Of a stretch of DNA of 59,807 nucleotides, positions 17,301 through 25,755 are shown piece after piece. The notes below the pieces were generated by a model. That model was not told the DNA's origin. It made no database searches and saw only the letters and a list, made by a program, of their open reading frames with translations. This DNA is from Spirochaetaceae bacterium (GTDB lineage Bacteria; Spirochaetota; Spirochaetia; SZUA-6; Bin103): contig JAPPGB010000110.1 in NCBI GenBank assembly GCA_028821475.1, forward strand, positions 1-59,807, read 5' to 3'. The stretch's first letter is position 1. Every line of letters begins with the position of its first letter. Position numbers and translations under genes: made by a program.

Positions 17301-18434
17301 ATGAGCGACGTCTCGCGCGAGCGGATTTCCCGGATCGAACGCATCGAGTTGCACAGCCCGCGGCCGCGCGACATCGGCTGCAACGCCCGCAGCGGTGCGC
17401 ATGGCACCGTGGTGCAGGACCCGGTGGTGCGCGTGCACACCGCGAGCGGCGCGGTCGGCGTCGGTTGGGCGCGGCTGGGGCGGGACGGCGCCGGGGCGCT
17501 GGTGGGGCGCCGCCTCGGGGAGTTGTTCCGGCTGCCGACCGGATCGCTGGCGGGGGGCGCGGCGATCGACCTGCCGCTGTGGGACCTCGCCGCGAAGCTG
17601 GAAGGGGTGCCGCTGTACCGGCTGCTCGGGGCGCGCGGCACCCGTGCGGTCGAGCTGTACGACGGTTCGGTGTATATCGACGACCTGGATGCCGACGACG
17701 AGGCGGCCCGCGAGATCTTCCGCGAAGAGGTGGCGACCGGCCACCGTTTTGGCTACCACAACTTCAAGATCAAGATCGGACGCGGGGCGCGTTGGATGCC
17801 TACCGCCGCCGGCCTGGAACGCGACGTGCTGGTGATCCACACCGTGCGCGAGGCGGCCGGCGCGGACGCCAAGATCCTGGTGGACGCCAACAACGGCGGC
17901 ACCCTGAACAGCACCAAGGATACCCTGGACGCGTGCGCCGATGCCGGCCTCTACTGGTTCGAGGAGCCGTTCGGGGAGGACCCTGCGCTCAACGCCGACC
18001 TGAAGCAGTTCATCCGCGAGCGCGGCTACGAGACCCTGGTCGCCGACGGCGAATCGGGACCGCCGCCGCCCACGTTCTTCGACATGGTGAAGGCGGGAGA
18101 CATCGACGTGGTGCAGCACGACTTTCGCGCCATGGGGCTCACCTGGTGGAAGGCCACCGCGGCGCGCATCGAGCCGTGGGGTGCGCGCTGCGCCCCGCAC
18201 TGCTGGGGCTCGATCATCGAGCGCTACGCGCACGCCCACTTCGCGGCGTCGGTGCCCAACTTCGCCGTGCAGGAGGCGGCGCCGGCCGATACCGAGGGCG
18301 TGCTGCTGGACGGCTGGGAACTGCGCGACGGCAAGCTGCTGGTGCCGGACACCCCCGGCACCGGCTTCGACCTGGAGCCGGAACTGATCGAGCGCGGCGT
18401 GCGCGCCAGCGGCGGCTACCGAGTGGAGGCATGA
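17301..18434 (+). CDS. mandelate racemase / muconate lactonising (enolase superfamily) enzyme
   Basis: The 377-residue protein has the enolase-superfamily barrel. FKIKIGRG (residues ~155-162) supplies the K-x-K base, and the metal ligands are Asp in VDANNGG (~194), Glu in WFEEPFG (~220) and Glu in VADGESG (~249). The C-terminal half continues to SVPNFAVQEA. It probably dehydrates or epimerises an acid sugar or related carboxylate; the exact substrate is not inferable. GGGAGG precedes ATG 17301. It is followed four bases later by the epimerase gene, so the two are likely co-transcribed for one catabolic route. Confidence 0.88.
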   Translation: MSDVSRERISRIERIELHSPRPRDIGCNARSGAHGTVVQDPVVRVHTASGAVGVGWARLGRDGAGALVGRRLGELFRLPTGSLAGGAAIDLPLWDLAAKLEGVPLYRLLGARGTRAVELYDGSVYIDDLDADDEAAREIFREEVATGHRFGYHNFKIKIGRGARWMPTAAGLERDVLVIHTVREAAGADAKILVDANNGGTLNSTKDTLDACADAGLYWFEEPFGEDPALNADLKQFIRERGYETLVADGESGPPPPTFFDMVKAGDIDVVQHDFRAMGLTWWKATAARIEPWGARCAPHCWGSIIERYAHAHFAASVPNFAVQEAAPADTEGVLLDGWELRDGKLLVPDTPGTGFDLEPELIERGVRASGGYRVEA

Positions 18435-18438
18435 GAGA

Positions 18439-19503
18439 GTGAAGATCCTGGTTACCGGTTCCAACGGGCGCATCGGCGGCAACCTGGTGCGCCGGCTGCT
18501 CGGGCAGGGGCACGAGATTCGCGGCTTCGTGTTCCCCGGCGACGCCAGCCGGGCGCACAAGCTGGACGGATTCACGAACGTCGAGCTGGTGGAGGGCGAC
18601 CTGCGCGACTACGCCGCCGTGCAGCGGGCGGTGCGCGGCGTCGACGCCGTGTACCACATCGCCGCGGCGTTCGCCTCGCCGCACGACAACGTCGAGTACC
18701 TGCAGATCAACGGCCTCGGAACCATCCACGTGCTGGAGGCGATCCGGGCCCACGCGCCGCACCTGCATCGCCTGGTGTACGCCTGCACGGAGGCGGTGTA
18801 CTGGCGCACGGAGGACGACGGACGCCTGTTCGAGCGTCCGATCCGCGAGCACGAGGTGAGCCACAGCAAGCTGATGCCCTACTTCCTGACCAAGTGGATC
18901 GGCGAGGAGCTGTGCATGAACTACCACTACCAGTACGGGATACCGACCGTGGTGTGCCGCTTCACCACTGTGCTGGAGCCGAGCGAGCTGCTCGACGAGG
19001 AGGGCATTCCGCAGCACTGGAGCCTGGGCGGGACGCGCGAACGGCTGCGGGCGCAGGCCGATCCGGCGCCGGCGGCGCGGGAGGCGCTGCGCCAGCTCGA
19101 TGCGGCATGGCAAGCGGGCAAGCGCCTGCTGATCAGCCGCTGTCCCGACGGGCGCACCTTCAAGCAGGAGTGGGCCGACGTGCGCGACATCGCCAAGGGT
19201 CTGGCCCTTGCGCTGGACGCAGACGCCGCGGTGGGCGAGGCGTTCACGGTAGGCGGCCTGCTTACCGTGTGGGAGGAGTTGGTGCCGGCGCTGGCCGAGC
19301 GCCTCGGCGTCGGTTACGCCGACGTGCGCATGCCGTCCCCCAACTACTTCGAGTTCGACCACACCAAGGTGCGCGAGCTGCTCGGCTACACGCCCGACCA
19401 CGACTTCTGGAGCACGTTCGACGCCGCCCTCGCCATCCGCGCCGGCCGCGAAACCGACGTGGTGCCCACCGGCCTCCGCTACGGCGGCGCACCGGCCCGC
19501 TGA
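18439..19503 (+). CDS. NAD-dependent epimerase/dehydratase (extended SDR)
   Basis: The 354-residue protein starts ILVTGSNGRIGGNLVRRLLG, the NAD-binding GxxGxxG. It has the extended-SDR catalytic pair in PYFLTKWIG (Y-x3-K, ~148-152) and substrate-binding regions such as VVCRFTTVLEP. It may act on a nucleotide sugar or free sugar acid. GTG 18439 follows the stop of the enolase-superfamily gene by four bases, with GAGAGA upstream. The same strand and spacing argue for one operon. Confidence 0.88.
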   Translation: MKILVTGSNGRIGGNLVRRLLGQGHEIRGFVFPGDASRAHKLDGFTNVELVEGDLRDYAAVQRAVRGVDAVYHIAAAFASPHDNVEYLQINGLGTIHVLEAIRAHAPHLHRLVYACTEAVYWRTEDDGRLFERPIREHEVSHSKLMPYFLTKWIGEELCMNYHYQYGIPTVVCRFTTVLEPSELLDEEGIPQHWSLGGTRERLRAQADPAPAAREALRQLDAAWQAGKRLLISRCPDGRTFKQEWADVRDIAKGLALALDADAAVGEAFTVGGLLTVWEELVPALAERLGVGYADVRMPSPNYFEFDHTKVRELLGYTPDHDFWSTFDAALAIRAGRETDVVPTGLRYGGAPAR

Positions 19504-19524
19504 CACCCAGCCGATGCTGTTCGA

Positions 19525-19716
19525 GCGGTCCTGGGGCTGGGCATCCGCCCGCCGTCGGTGAGTTGGGGTGCGCTGCTGAAGGATGCCCAGAGCGTGCGCA
19601 CCGTGGTGCAGAACCCGTAGCTGCTGATCCCGGGGCTGTCCGTGGTGACGGAGGTGCTGGCGTTCAACTTCCTCGGCGACGGCCTGCGCGGCGCTGCCGA
19701 CCCGTACAGACAGTAG
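19525..19716 (+). pseudogene. dead C-terminal tail of an OppC-type permease
   Basis: The frame reads LGLGIRPPSVSWGALL, then a stop, then LLIPGLSVV and VLAFNFLGDGLRGAADPY, then the final stop at 19714. It matches position by position the end of the intact permease at 11389-12534 (SFLGIGLRPPVVSWG ... [16 protein letters not shown]). The internal stop is TAG at 19618-19620 where the homologue has Trp (TGG), so a single base change explains it. Nothing of the other ~300 residues is present, so it is a truncated relic on the same strand as the enolase-superfamily and epimerase genes. Confidence 0.85.
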
Positions 19717-19783
19717 TCTGTCCGAGTACAGACAGTAGTCTGCCCGTGTACAGACAGTAGTCTGTCCGAGTATAAGCAGTAAC
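19704..19783. repeat. 22-bp tandem repeat with hairpins, 3.6 copies
   Basis: Copies begin at 19704, 19726 and 19748, and a partial copy at 19770. The conserved core is GTACAGACAGTAGTCTG. Each full copy contains ACAGAC-AGTA-GTCTGT, a 6-bp stem with a 4-base loop (5 bp in copy 2). The array begins within the last codons of the permease relic and ends just before the convergent gene at 19792. It may be a replication-slippage product or act as a bidirectional barrier. Confidence 0.85.
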
Positions 19784-19791
19784 CTCGCGCG

Positions 19792-20823
19792 TCAGATGCG
19801 GGGGTTGGCCCTTTTGATCATCGACATGACCTGGGGATCGGCGTTGATGGGAATGAGCGCGATGTCGGGGTGGGCGCGCGCGAATACCCGGAACACCTGG
19901 TCGGCGAAGCCCTGACCCACCTGGTCGACGTTCTTGAAGTTGAGCACAACGGTGTTGAACCGATCGAGGCGCGCCAAGACACGTCTCGCTTGTGAACGCG
20001 AAATCAACGCATCGTTTCCGTATCTCGCCAGATCCACCGGCACGACCGTCTTCGTGAATGCGTAGTCGTCGTCTCCCGTGAATGCGTCGAACACTTCTTT
20101 CGGGGTTCTCCCGGCGCCACTCGACAATTTCATGCGTACCCGAGTGCCGGCCACGAACTCGTCGTTGTCGAACACCCAGTACTCTTCTGTCGGACTGAGG
20201 TAAGACAAGTACACGCCGCCGGAGTCGATGGAGAATTCATCGAACATTCGAGAGGTGAAGAATATGCCTTCCCCGGTATGGTTGTCGGGATCGGTCGTCA
20301 GCTTGCCCTTGGTCAATTCGAATACCGCGTGGCGCTCGTCCTCAAGGTCCAGGGTCTCCTCGATCTTTTTGAAGATCCCGTATCCGTCATCCGTAATCGT
20401 CATCTCGGTAGAGGTGGTCGTGCGCTCTATGTCAACGGCGACGGTCATGCCTGATGAGTGATCGATCGCGTTGTTCAACATCTCCTGGAAGCTGTAAGCC
20501 CAGATGTCCATCGCGTTGCCGGCAAGGTCGGGAAGGAGAGGTACGATCTGTTGCCGCCACACCTGGTTCTCGTCGAGTTGCTTGCCAAGCTTCAGTGCAA
20601 TCGTCCGGCGATCGATGGTCGACAGCGAGTAGCGTCGATTTCGAGTAGTTCCCTGCACTGCTACGTGTCCATCGTCTACGAGACGGCGTAGGTGCTTGTT
20701 GACCGCCTGGCGGGAGATGCCGAATTCTCGCGCCGTCTCGCGGACGACCTCCTGAGAATCGGAGTCTATCCGCTTGGCGATGAAGCGCCGGATCAGCCTG
20801 CCTCGTTGCCGGGTACCTGCCAT
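19792..20823 (-). CDS. HTH / GHKL-ATPase / STAS-like regulator (DUF4325 type)
   Basis: The 343-residue protein has three parts. Residues 1-70 form a winged helix with EFGISRQAVNKHLRRLVDDG. Residues ~100-235 form a GHKL ATPase, with N-box FQEMLNNAIDHS, G1 DDGYGIF and G2 HTGEGIFFTSRMFDEF. Residues ~240-343 form the STAS-like DUF4325 module (PVDLARYGNDALISRSQ ... IPINADPQVMSMIK). This layout joins parts that anti-sigma/anti-anti-sigma systems use as separate proteins. The target is unknown. ATG 20823 is preferred over the longer frame to 21291, which is antisense to the PhyH gene. It diverges from the PhyH gene. Confidence 0.78.
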   Translation of the reverse strand: MAGTRQRGRLIRRFIAKRIDSDSQEVVRETAREFGISRQAVNKHLRRLVDDGHVAVQGTTRNRRYSLSTIDRRTIALKLGKQLDENQVWRQQIVPLLPDLAGNAMDIWAYSFQEMLNNAIDHSSGMTVAVDIERTTTSTEMTITDDGYGIFKKIEETLDLEDERHAVFELTKGKLTTDPDNHTGEGIFFTSRMFDEFSIDSGGVYLSYLSPTEEYWVFDNDEFVAGTRVRMKLSSGAGRTPKEVFDAFTGDDDYAFTKTVVPVDLARYGNDALISRSQARRVLARLDRFNTVVLNFKNVDQVGQGFADQVFRVFARAHPDIALIPINADPQVMSMIKRANPRI

Positions 20824-20833
20824 GGCAGCCCGA

Positions 20834-20862
20834 ATGGTAACGACGGAGGGGCATATTGTCAA
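20834..20862 (-). promoter_or_regulatory. predicted promoter of the HTH/ATPase/STAS gene, nearly leaderless
   Basis: On the minus strand TTGACA (20862-20857), a 17-base spacer and TACCAT (20839-20834) precede the ATG at 20823 by only 10 bases from the -10 box. Transcription would then start at or within a few bases of the start codon, and no ribosome site is visible. GGTAA/TTACC arms around the spacer are a possible operator. Confidence 0.55.
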
Positions 20863-20935
20863 CCTTACCACGGGCTCCCCGCGGAGTGCCGGGCTCTGGC
20901 GAAGTGGCGGCGTGGCTACTACACTCGGAGTCATG

Positions 20936-21892
20936 ATGGAACGCAGATCGGCGCGCGAGCGGCTGGCCGAGGGGTCCCCGCCGGCCTCCGTGCTGGACAA
21001 GGACATGGGTGCGCCGCTGATGACCGACGCGGCGCGCTTCGCCGCTACCGACTCGGAGGGCCGGCCGGTCGTGCCACTTACCGCGGCGCAGAAGTACCAC
21101 TTCGACACCAAGGGCTGGCTGGCGATTCCCGGCGTCCTGGACGCCGCCGAGATCGAGGAGATGCGCGAGTTCGTGCTGCGCCTCGCGGACGAGCCGGAGT
21201 CGATCCCGGAGCACCGGCGCGCGCCGGTGGGCGGCCCGCTGCAGCGGCTGACCGACCACCCGGTGGTGATCGGCTTCGCGCAGGAGTTCATCTACCGCCC
21301 GTTTACCGACGGCGGCGGCGGGTCGCTGGAGAACGATGCCGGCTACGGCTTCCGCCAGGAGCACAGTTTCGTCACGGTACGCCGGTCCGGCGGTGGCCGC
21401 CGCGGCGCCCAGGGCGACGGTACGTTCTCGCCGCACAATGGCAACGGCATGATGCGTCTGCCGGGCGACTGCCACCACTACCAGGCGTTCCCCGGGCATG
21501 CCTACGCCGGTATGACCCGCATCGTGTGGGAGCTGAACGAGGTGGGGCGCGACGACGGCGGCACGCTGCTGCTGTCCGGCAGCCACAAGGCCGCCTACCC
21601 GGCGCCGGAAGAGATCTTCACCGCCGAATCGTCCCTGTGGGAGACCTGCGCCTGTCCGGCCGGCTCGGTGCTGATGTTCACCGAGGCGTTGACCCACAGC
21701 GGCCAGCCGTGGCGCAACCCCGACCGGCCGCGCGTCGCCGTGTTCAATTGCTACAACTCGATCCACGCCAAGTGGCACAACTGGGACCCGCCGGCCGCAG
21801 TGCTCGCCGACATGCCGCCCAAGCGCCGCTCCCTCTACCGCCCCGTCTACGTCGCCGGCAACTGGATCCGGGACGGGGAGGCACAATCGTGA
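20936..21892 (+). CDS. phytanoyl-CoA dioxygenase (PhyH) family protein
   Basis: The 318-residue protein has the family layout: YHFDTKGWLAIPGVLDAAEIE at the N-terminus, then RIVWELNEVGRDDGGTLLLSGSHK and the distal His/Arg pair (ALTHSGQPW and DRPRVAVFN). The region expected to carry the iron-binding H-x-D reads CHHYQAFPGH, so the Asp is not obvious; a Gln or another residue would replace it. GGAG lies upstream, and ATG 20936 is spaced better than ATG 20933. Forty bases separate it from the following binding-protein gene on the same strand, so they may form one operon. The substrate is unknown. Confidence 0.82.
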   Translation: MERRSARERLAEGSPPASVLDKDMGAPLMTDAARFAATDSEGRPVVPLTAAQKYHFDTKGWLAIPGVLDAAEIEEMREFVLRLADEPESIPEHRRAPVGGPLQRLTDHPVVIGFAQEFIYRPFTDGGGGSLENDAGYGFRQEHSFVTVRRSGGGRRGAQGDGTFSPHNGNGMMRLPGDCHHYQAFPGHAYAGMTRIVWELNEVGRDDGGTLLLSGSHKAAYPAPEEIFTAESSLWETCACPAGSVLMFTEALTHSGQPWRNPDRPRVAVFNCYNSIHAKWHNWDPPAAVLADMPPKRRSLYRPVYVAGNWIRDGEAQS

Positions 21893-21932
21893 CACCGGGC
21901 GCCGCTACCGCGGAGGCTCGAAGGCGCATCGA

Positions 21933-23705
21933 GTGACAGTCCGTGCACGGACGGCACTGATCGCGGCTCTGACCGGTCTGGGCTTGGCGGCCGGTAGCGG
22001 GTGGGCCGCCGGCGAGGAGGGCAAGCGCGAGGCGGCGCCGGCGCAGGTCATGGTGACCGACCCGGCCACCGGCCGGGAGGTGCCGGCCGCGCGCTACGGC
22101 GGCACGCTGACTGTCGCCAGCGCCGCCGAGATACCCAACACCGACCAAGCGATCGGCGGCGCGGACGCCGGCGCGGTCAACTCCGGCGTGGTGGAGAAGC
22201 TGGGCATCGGCAACTGGGCCATCGACCGCGGTATCAATCCGCTGGCCAACCCGTACCTCGACGTTACCCACTACACCGGCGCACTGGCGCAACACTGGGA
22301 GGTGGTCAACGGCACCACCTACCGGTTCTCCATCCGTGACGGCGTGACCTGGCACGACAAGGAGCCGATGAACGGCCGTCCGCTCACCGCCGATGACGTG
22401 GTATTCACCTTCCAGCGGCTGACCGGCACCGGTCCGTTCGACGAGCCGCCGCCCAACACCGGCCGCATCCGGCAACTCGCGTTCACGACCCTGGAGGCGC
22501 GCGGCAACGAGGTCCACGTCGAATTGGCGGAGCCGCACCCCGAAGCGCTGCCGATCCTTCTGGACGACGCCTACGGCTTCATCCTGCCGCCGGAGGTGAT
22601 CGCGGCGGCGGGGGACGTGGCCGACTGGCGCAACCTGGTCGGCACCGGCCCGTTCATGCTCAGCGAGTGGGTCGCCGGCGAATCGCTCAGCTACCGGCGC
22701 AATCCAGCGTACTGGGGCACCGACGAGAAGTATCCCGAACACCGGCTGCCCTACGTCGACGAACTCAGGATCGTGGTCATGCCGGAGCCGGCCACCCGGC
22801 TCGCCGCGCTGCGCGCCGGCCGCGTGGACTACGCCGGCGCCAACGTGGCGACGGCGCTGGAGTGGTTCGACGAGGCGGCGGACCTGCTGCGCACCAATCC
22901 CGAGTTGCAGGCGCACCGCCACCACGTCCGCTCCGACCAGGTGTTCGCGATGTACGTGCAGGATGAGCCGTTCGACGACGTGCGCGTGCGCCGCGCCATG
23001 CAGATGGCGCTGGACAACGAAACGATCGCCGCGACCGTCTACCAGGGACATGCGCTGACCACCCCGCAGGGGGTGATCGGACGCTCGCAGCGCGGCTACA
23101 TCGTGCCCTACGAGCAGTGGCCGGCGGACTTGCAGCACGCCTACGGCTACGATCCGGCCGCGGCGGAGGCGCTGCTCGACGAGGCGGGCTACCCGCACGG
23201 CGCCGACGGCGTGCGCTTCACGGTCCCCTTGCAGTGGCCGGCGTGGGATGACATGGGCGACTACCAGCACATGGCGTTGCAGTACTGGCGCGCGGTCGGC
23301 GTGCAGGTGGAGGTGAACACCGTTCCCGGCCGCCGCTGGATCGCACTGCTCGGTGCGGGGCGACTGCACGGCCTGTCGCCCGCCGTGCTGGGCACGTCGG
23401 CCGATCCGCTCAGCGCCCAGCAGTGGCAGGAGCCGGGGCACCGCTGGAACCGCGGCCAGGTGGATGACCCGGTGTACAACGAGTGGCTGGCGAGGGCCCG
23501 CGCCGCCGTCACGCTCGATGAGCGCAAGGAGGCGGTCCGGCAGGCCGACTACCGGCTGATCGGGCAGCACTGGTTCACCTGGGGGCCGAGTGCGCCTTCC
23601 TTCAACGTCGTCCAGCCCTGGGTTCGCGGGTTCAACGGCGACACCTTCCTCGGCAACGGCCAGACCAACGCCGTATTCGCCCGCCTCTGGATCGACCGCC
23701 GCTGA
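21933..23705 (+). CDS. ABC peptide-type solute-binding protein, paralogue 1
   Basis: The 590-residue SBP_bac_5 protein has a signal peptide (TALIAALTGLGLAAGSGWAA). Hallmarks include RYGGTLTVASAAE, TWHDKEPMNGRPLT, VGTGPFMLSEWV, RNPAYWGTDEKYPEHRLPY, RRAMQMALDNE and the ending WVRGFNGDTFLGNG. It is closely similar throughout to the next gene product, so they arose by tandem duplication. Likely periplasmic; substrate unknown, no permease or ATPase gene is directly adjacent. GTG 21933 is used because it gives the full signal peptide. Confidence 0.88.
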   Translation: MTVRARTALIAALTGLGLAAGSGWAAGEEGKREAAPAQVMVTDPATGREVPAARYGGTLTVASAAEIPNTDQAIGGADAGAVNSGVVEKLGIGNWAIDRGINPLANPYLDVTHYTGALAQHWEVVNGTTYRFSIRDGVTWHDKEPMNGRPLTADDVVFTFQRLTGTGPFDEPPPNTGRIRQLAFTTLEARGNEVHVELAEPHPEALPILLDDAYGFILPPEVIAAAGDVADWRNLVGTGPFMLSEWVAGESLSYRRNPAYWGTDEKYPEHRLPYVDELRIVVMPEPATRLAALRAGRVDYAGANVATALEWFDEAADLLRTNPELQAHRHHVRSDQVFAMYVQDEPFDDVRVRRAMQMALDNETIAATVYQGHALTTPQGVIGRSQRGYIVPYEQWPADLQHAYGYDPAAAEALLDEAGYPHGADGVRFTVPLQWPAWDDMGDYQHMALQYWRAVGVQVEVNTVPGRRWIALLGAGRLHGLSPAVLGTSADPLSAQQWQEPGHRWNRGQVDDPVYNEWLARARAAVTLDERKEAVRQADYRLIGQHWFTWGPSAPSFNVVQPWVRGFNGDTFLGNGQTNAVFARLWIDRR

Positions 23706-23759
23706 CGCCCCGTCCACCCTGAACCGTCGCTCCCTGGCCGGACAGCATTCGCTCGCGGT

Positions 23760-23788
23760 TTGACGGCAGGACGGCGGCGGATTAGAGT
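23760..23788 (+). promoter_or_regulatory. predicted promoter of the second paralogous binding-protein gene
   Basis: TTGACG (23760-23765), a 17-base spacer and TAGAGT (23783-23788) precede ATG 23823. The GGTTTGACGGCAGG block around the -35 element is identical to that at the promoter of the importer operon at 8183. The ATG is preceded by a strong GAGGAGGA ribosome site. Confidence 0.55.
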
Positions 23789-23822
23789 GGGCCAATTACA
23801 CATCCAACATGAGGAGGATGGA

Positions 23823-25634
23823 ATGAGGAATTGCATTGGTCCGCGCATGTGGAGCCGCGTGGCACTGGCGCTGCTTGGTCTGACGCTGGCCGCCGGGGCC
23901 GCGTGGGCCGGAGCCGAGGCCGAGGCGCCCGCCGCGACCACCATGGAGCGGGAGATGGTGATCGACCCGACCACCGGCATGGAGGTGCCGGCGCCGCAGT
24001 ATGGCGGCACGCTGACCGCGGCCAACGACCGCGACATCGCCAACACCGACCAGTCGGTGGGCGGCCTGAGCGCGGGCTACGCCAATTCGGGCGTGGTCGA
24101 GAAGCTCGGCATCGCCAACTGGGGCATCGACCGCAGCATCAACCCGCTGTCGACCGAGTACCTGGACATCACCCACTACGGCGGAGCGCTGGCGCAGAGT
24201 TGGGAGCAGCCGGACCCGAACACGTTCATCTTTACCGTGCGCGAGAACGCGCACTGGCATGACAAGGCGCCGATGAACGGACGCAAGCTGACGGCCCGGG
24301 ACATCGTATTCAACTTTCAGCGCCTCAGCGGCACCGGCCCGTTCGAGGAGCCGCCGCCGAACACGAGCCGCATGCCGCAGCTCAACTTCACGAGACTGGA
24401 GGCGGTCAGCGATGACACCGTGTACATCGAGATCGACACGCCGCCCCTGGATGCGTTGAAGGTGCTGATCGACGACAATTTCGGCTTCATCCTGCCGCCC
24501 GAAGTGATCGAGGCCAACGGCGACGTGGCCGACTGGCGCACGCTGGTCGGCACCGGGCCGTTCATGCTGGTGGACTGGGTGGAGGCGGAGTCGCTCACCT
24601 TCCACAAGAACCCCGACTACTGGGGGCATGACGAAAAGTATCCCGGCAACCAGCTTCCCTACGTCGACGAGGTCAAGGTGCTGATCATGCCGGAGTCGGC
24701 GACCTACATCGCCGCGCTGCGCGCCGGCCGCATCGACTACATCGGCCACAACATGTCGACACACCTGAGCACCATCGACGAAGCGGACAGCCTGCTGCGC
24801 ACCAACCCGGAGTTGCGCGCCAACTCGTACTACTTCCGTTCCAACCAGGTGTTCGCCATGTACGTGCAGGACAAGCCGTTCGACGACATCCGCGTGCGGC
24901 AGGCGATGCAGATGGCGCTCGACAACGAAACCATCGCCGCAACCCTGTACAAGGGCCAGGCGCTGGCGACGCCGCAGGGCGTGGTCGGCCGGGCGTTGAA
25001 GGACTACGTGATCCCGTACGAGGATTGGTCGCCGGAGTTGCAGCACGCCTACAGCTATGATCCGGAAGGGGCGGAGGCGCTCCTGGACGCCGCCGGCTAT
25101 CCGCGCGGTGACGACGGCGTTCGGTTCACGGTACCGCTGCAGCAGTCGAGCACCGGGCCGCTGCAGGACTACCCGGCGATTGCGGTCGAATACTGGAAGG
25201 CGATCGGCGTGGAGGTCGTGGTCGACGCGGTGGACGGTGCCGAGTTCGTCAGCCGGCTCGACAACGGCCAGTTGTTCGGGCTGTCGCCGGCCATCTCCGG
25301 CACGCCCTACTTCCCGCTCGACTCGCTGCAGTGGCAGGAGCCGGGGGCGAAGTGGAATCGCGGCCAGTACGACGACCCGGTCTACAACGACCTGGTCAAG
25401 CAGGCGCGCGAGGCAACCAGCTACGACGAGTTGAAGGCACTGGTGAAGCAGGCCGACCACTACCTGGTGCAGCAGCACTGGTACACCTGGGGCCCGATCG
25501 CCCCGAACTTCAACTTCAGCCAGCCGTGGGTCGGCGGTTTCAACGGCGACTTCTACATGGGCGTATGGCAGAAGAACCAGGTGTTCGCCCGCCTGTGGAT
25601 CGACCAGGCCCTGAAGGCCGAAATGGGCTTCTGA
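23823..25634 (+). CDS. ABC peptide-type solute-binding protein, paralogue 2
   Basis: The 603-residue protein has a signal peptide (RVALALLGLTLAAGAAWA). It shares nearly every landmark with its upstream neighbour: QYGGTLTAANDRD, HWHDKAPMNGRKL, PPEVIEANGDVADW, NPDYWGHDEKYPGNQLPYVDE, RQAMQMALDNETIA and WVGGFNGDFYMGVW. Its own promoter and a strong terminator (25680-25711) suggest a separate, highly expressed unit. The truncated fragment at 1944-2597 belongs to the same family. Permease partners may be those encoded at 28094-30058 or elsewhere. Confidence 0.9.
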   Translation: MRNCIGPRMWSRVALALLGLTLAAGAAWAGAEAEAPAATTMEREMVIDPTTGMEVPAPQYGGTLTAANDRDIANTDQSVGGLSAGYANSGVVEKLGIANWGIDRSINPLSTEYLDITHYGGALAQSWEQPDPNTFIFTVRENAHWHDKAPMNGRKLTARDIVFNFQRLSGTGPFEEPPPNTSRMPQLNFTRLEAVSDDTVYIEIDTPPLDALKVLIDDNFGFILPPEVIEANGDVADWRTLVGTGPFMLVDWVEAESLTFHKNPDYWGHDEKYPGNQLPYVDEVKVLIMPESATYIAALRAGRIDYIGHNMSTHLSTIDEADSLLRTNPELRANSYYFRSNQVFAMYVQDKPFDDIRVRQAMQMALDNETIAATLYKGQALATPQGVVGRALKDYVIPYEDWSPELQHAYSYDPEGAEALLDAAGYPRGDDGVRFTVPLQQSSTGPLQDYPAIAVEYWKAIGVEVVVDAVDGAEFVSRLDNGQLFGLSPAISGTPYFPLDSLQWQEPGAKWNRGQYDDPVYNDLVKQAREATSYDELKALVKQADHYLVQQHWYTWGPIAPNFNFSQPWVGGFNGDFYMGVWQKNQVFARLWIDQALKAEMGF

Positions 25635-25679
25635 GCGAGGGCGACACGTATTGGCCGTGGTGCGAAGCGGCCACCGACG

Positions 25680-25711
25680 GAGGGCGGCTGAGCGATAGCT
25701 CAACCGCCCTC
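25680..25711 (+). terminator. strong stem-loop terminator, probably bidirectional
   Basis: GAGGGCGGCTGAGC and GCTCAACCGCCCTC pair over 14 positions with one mismatch and a GATA loop. It stands between the binding-protein gene and the convergent AbiE toxin gene. The following ATATTCGTTT is only a weak T-tract. Confidence 0.75.
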
Positions 25712-25755
25712 ATATTCGTTTGCGCTGGCGTGTCGAATGGATCGCCACGAGGCAC

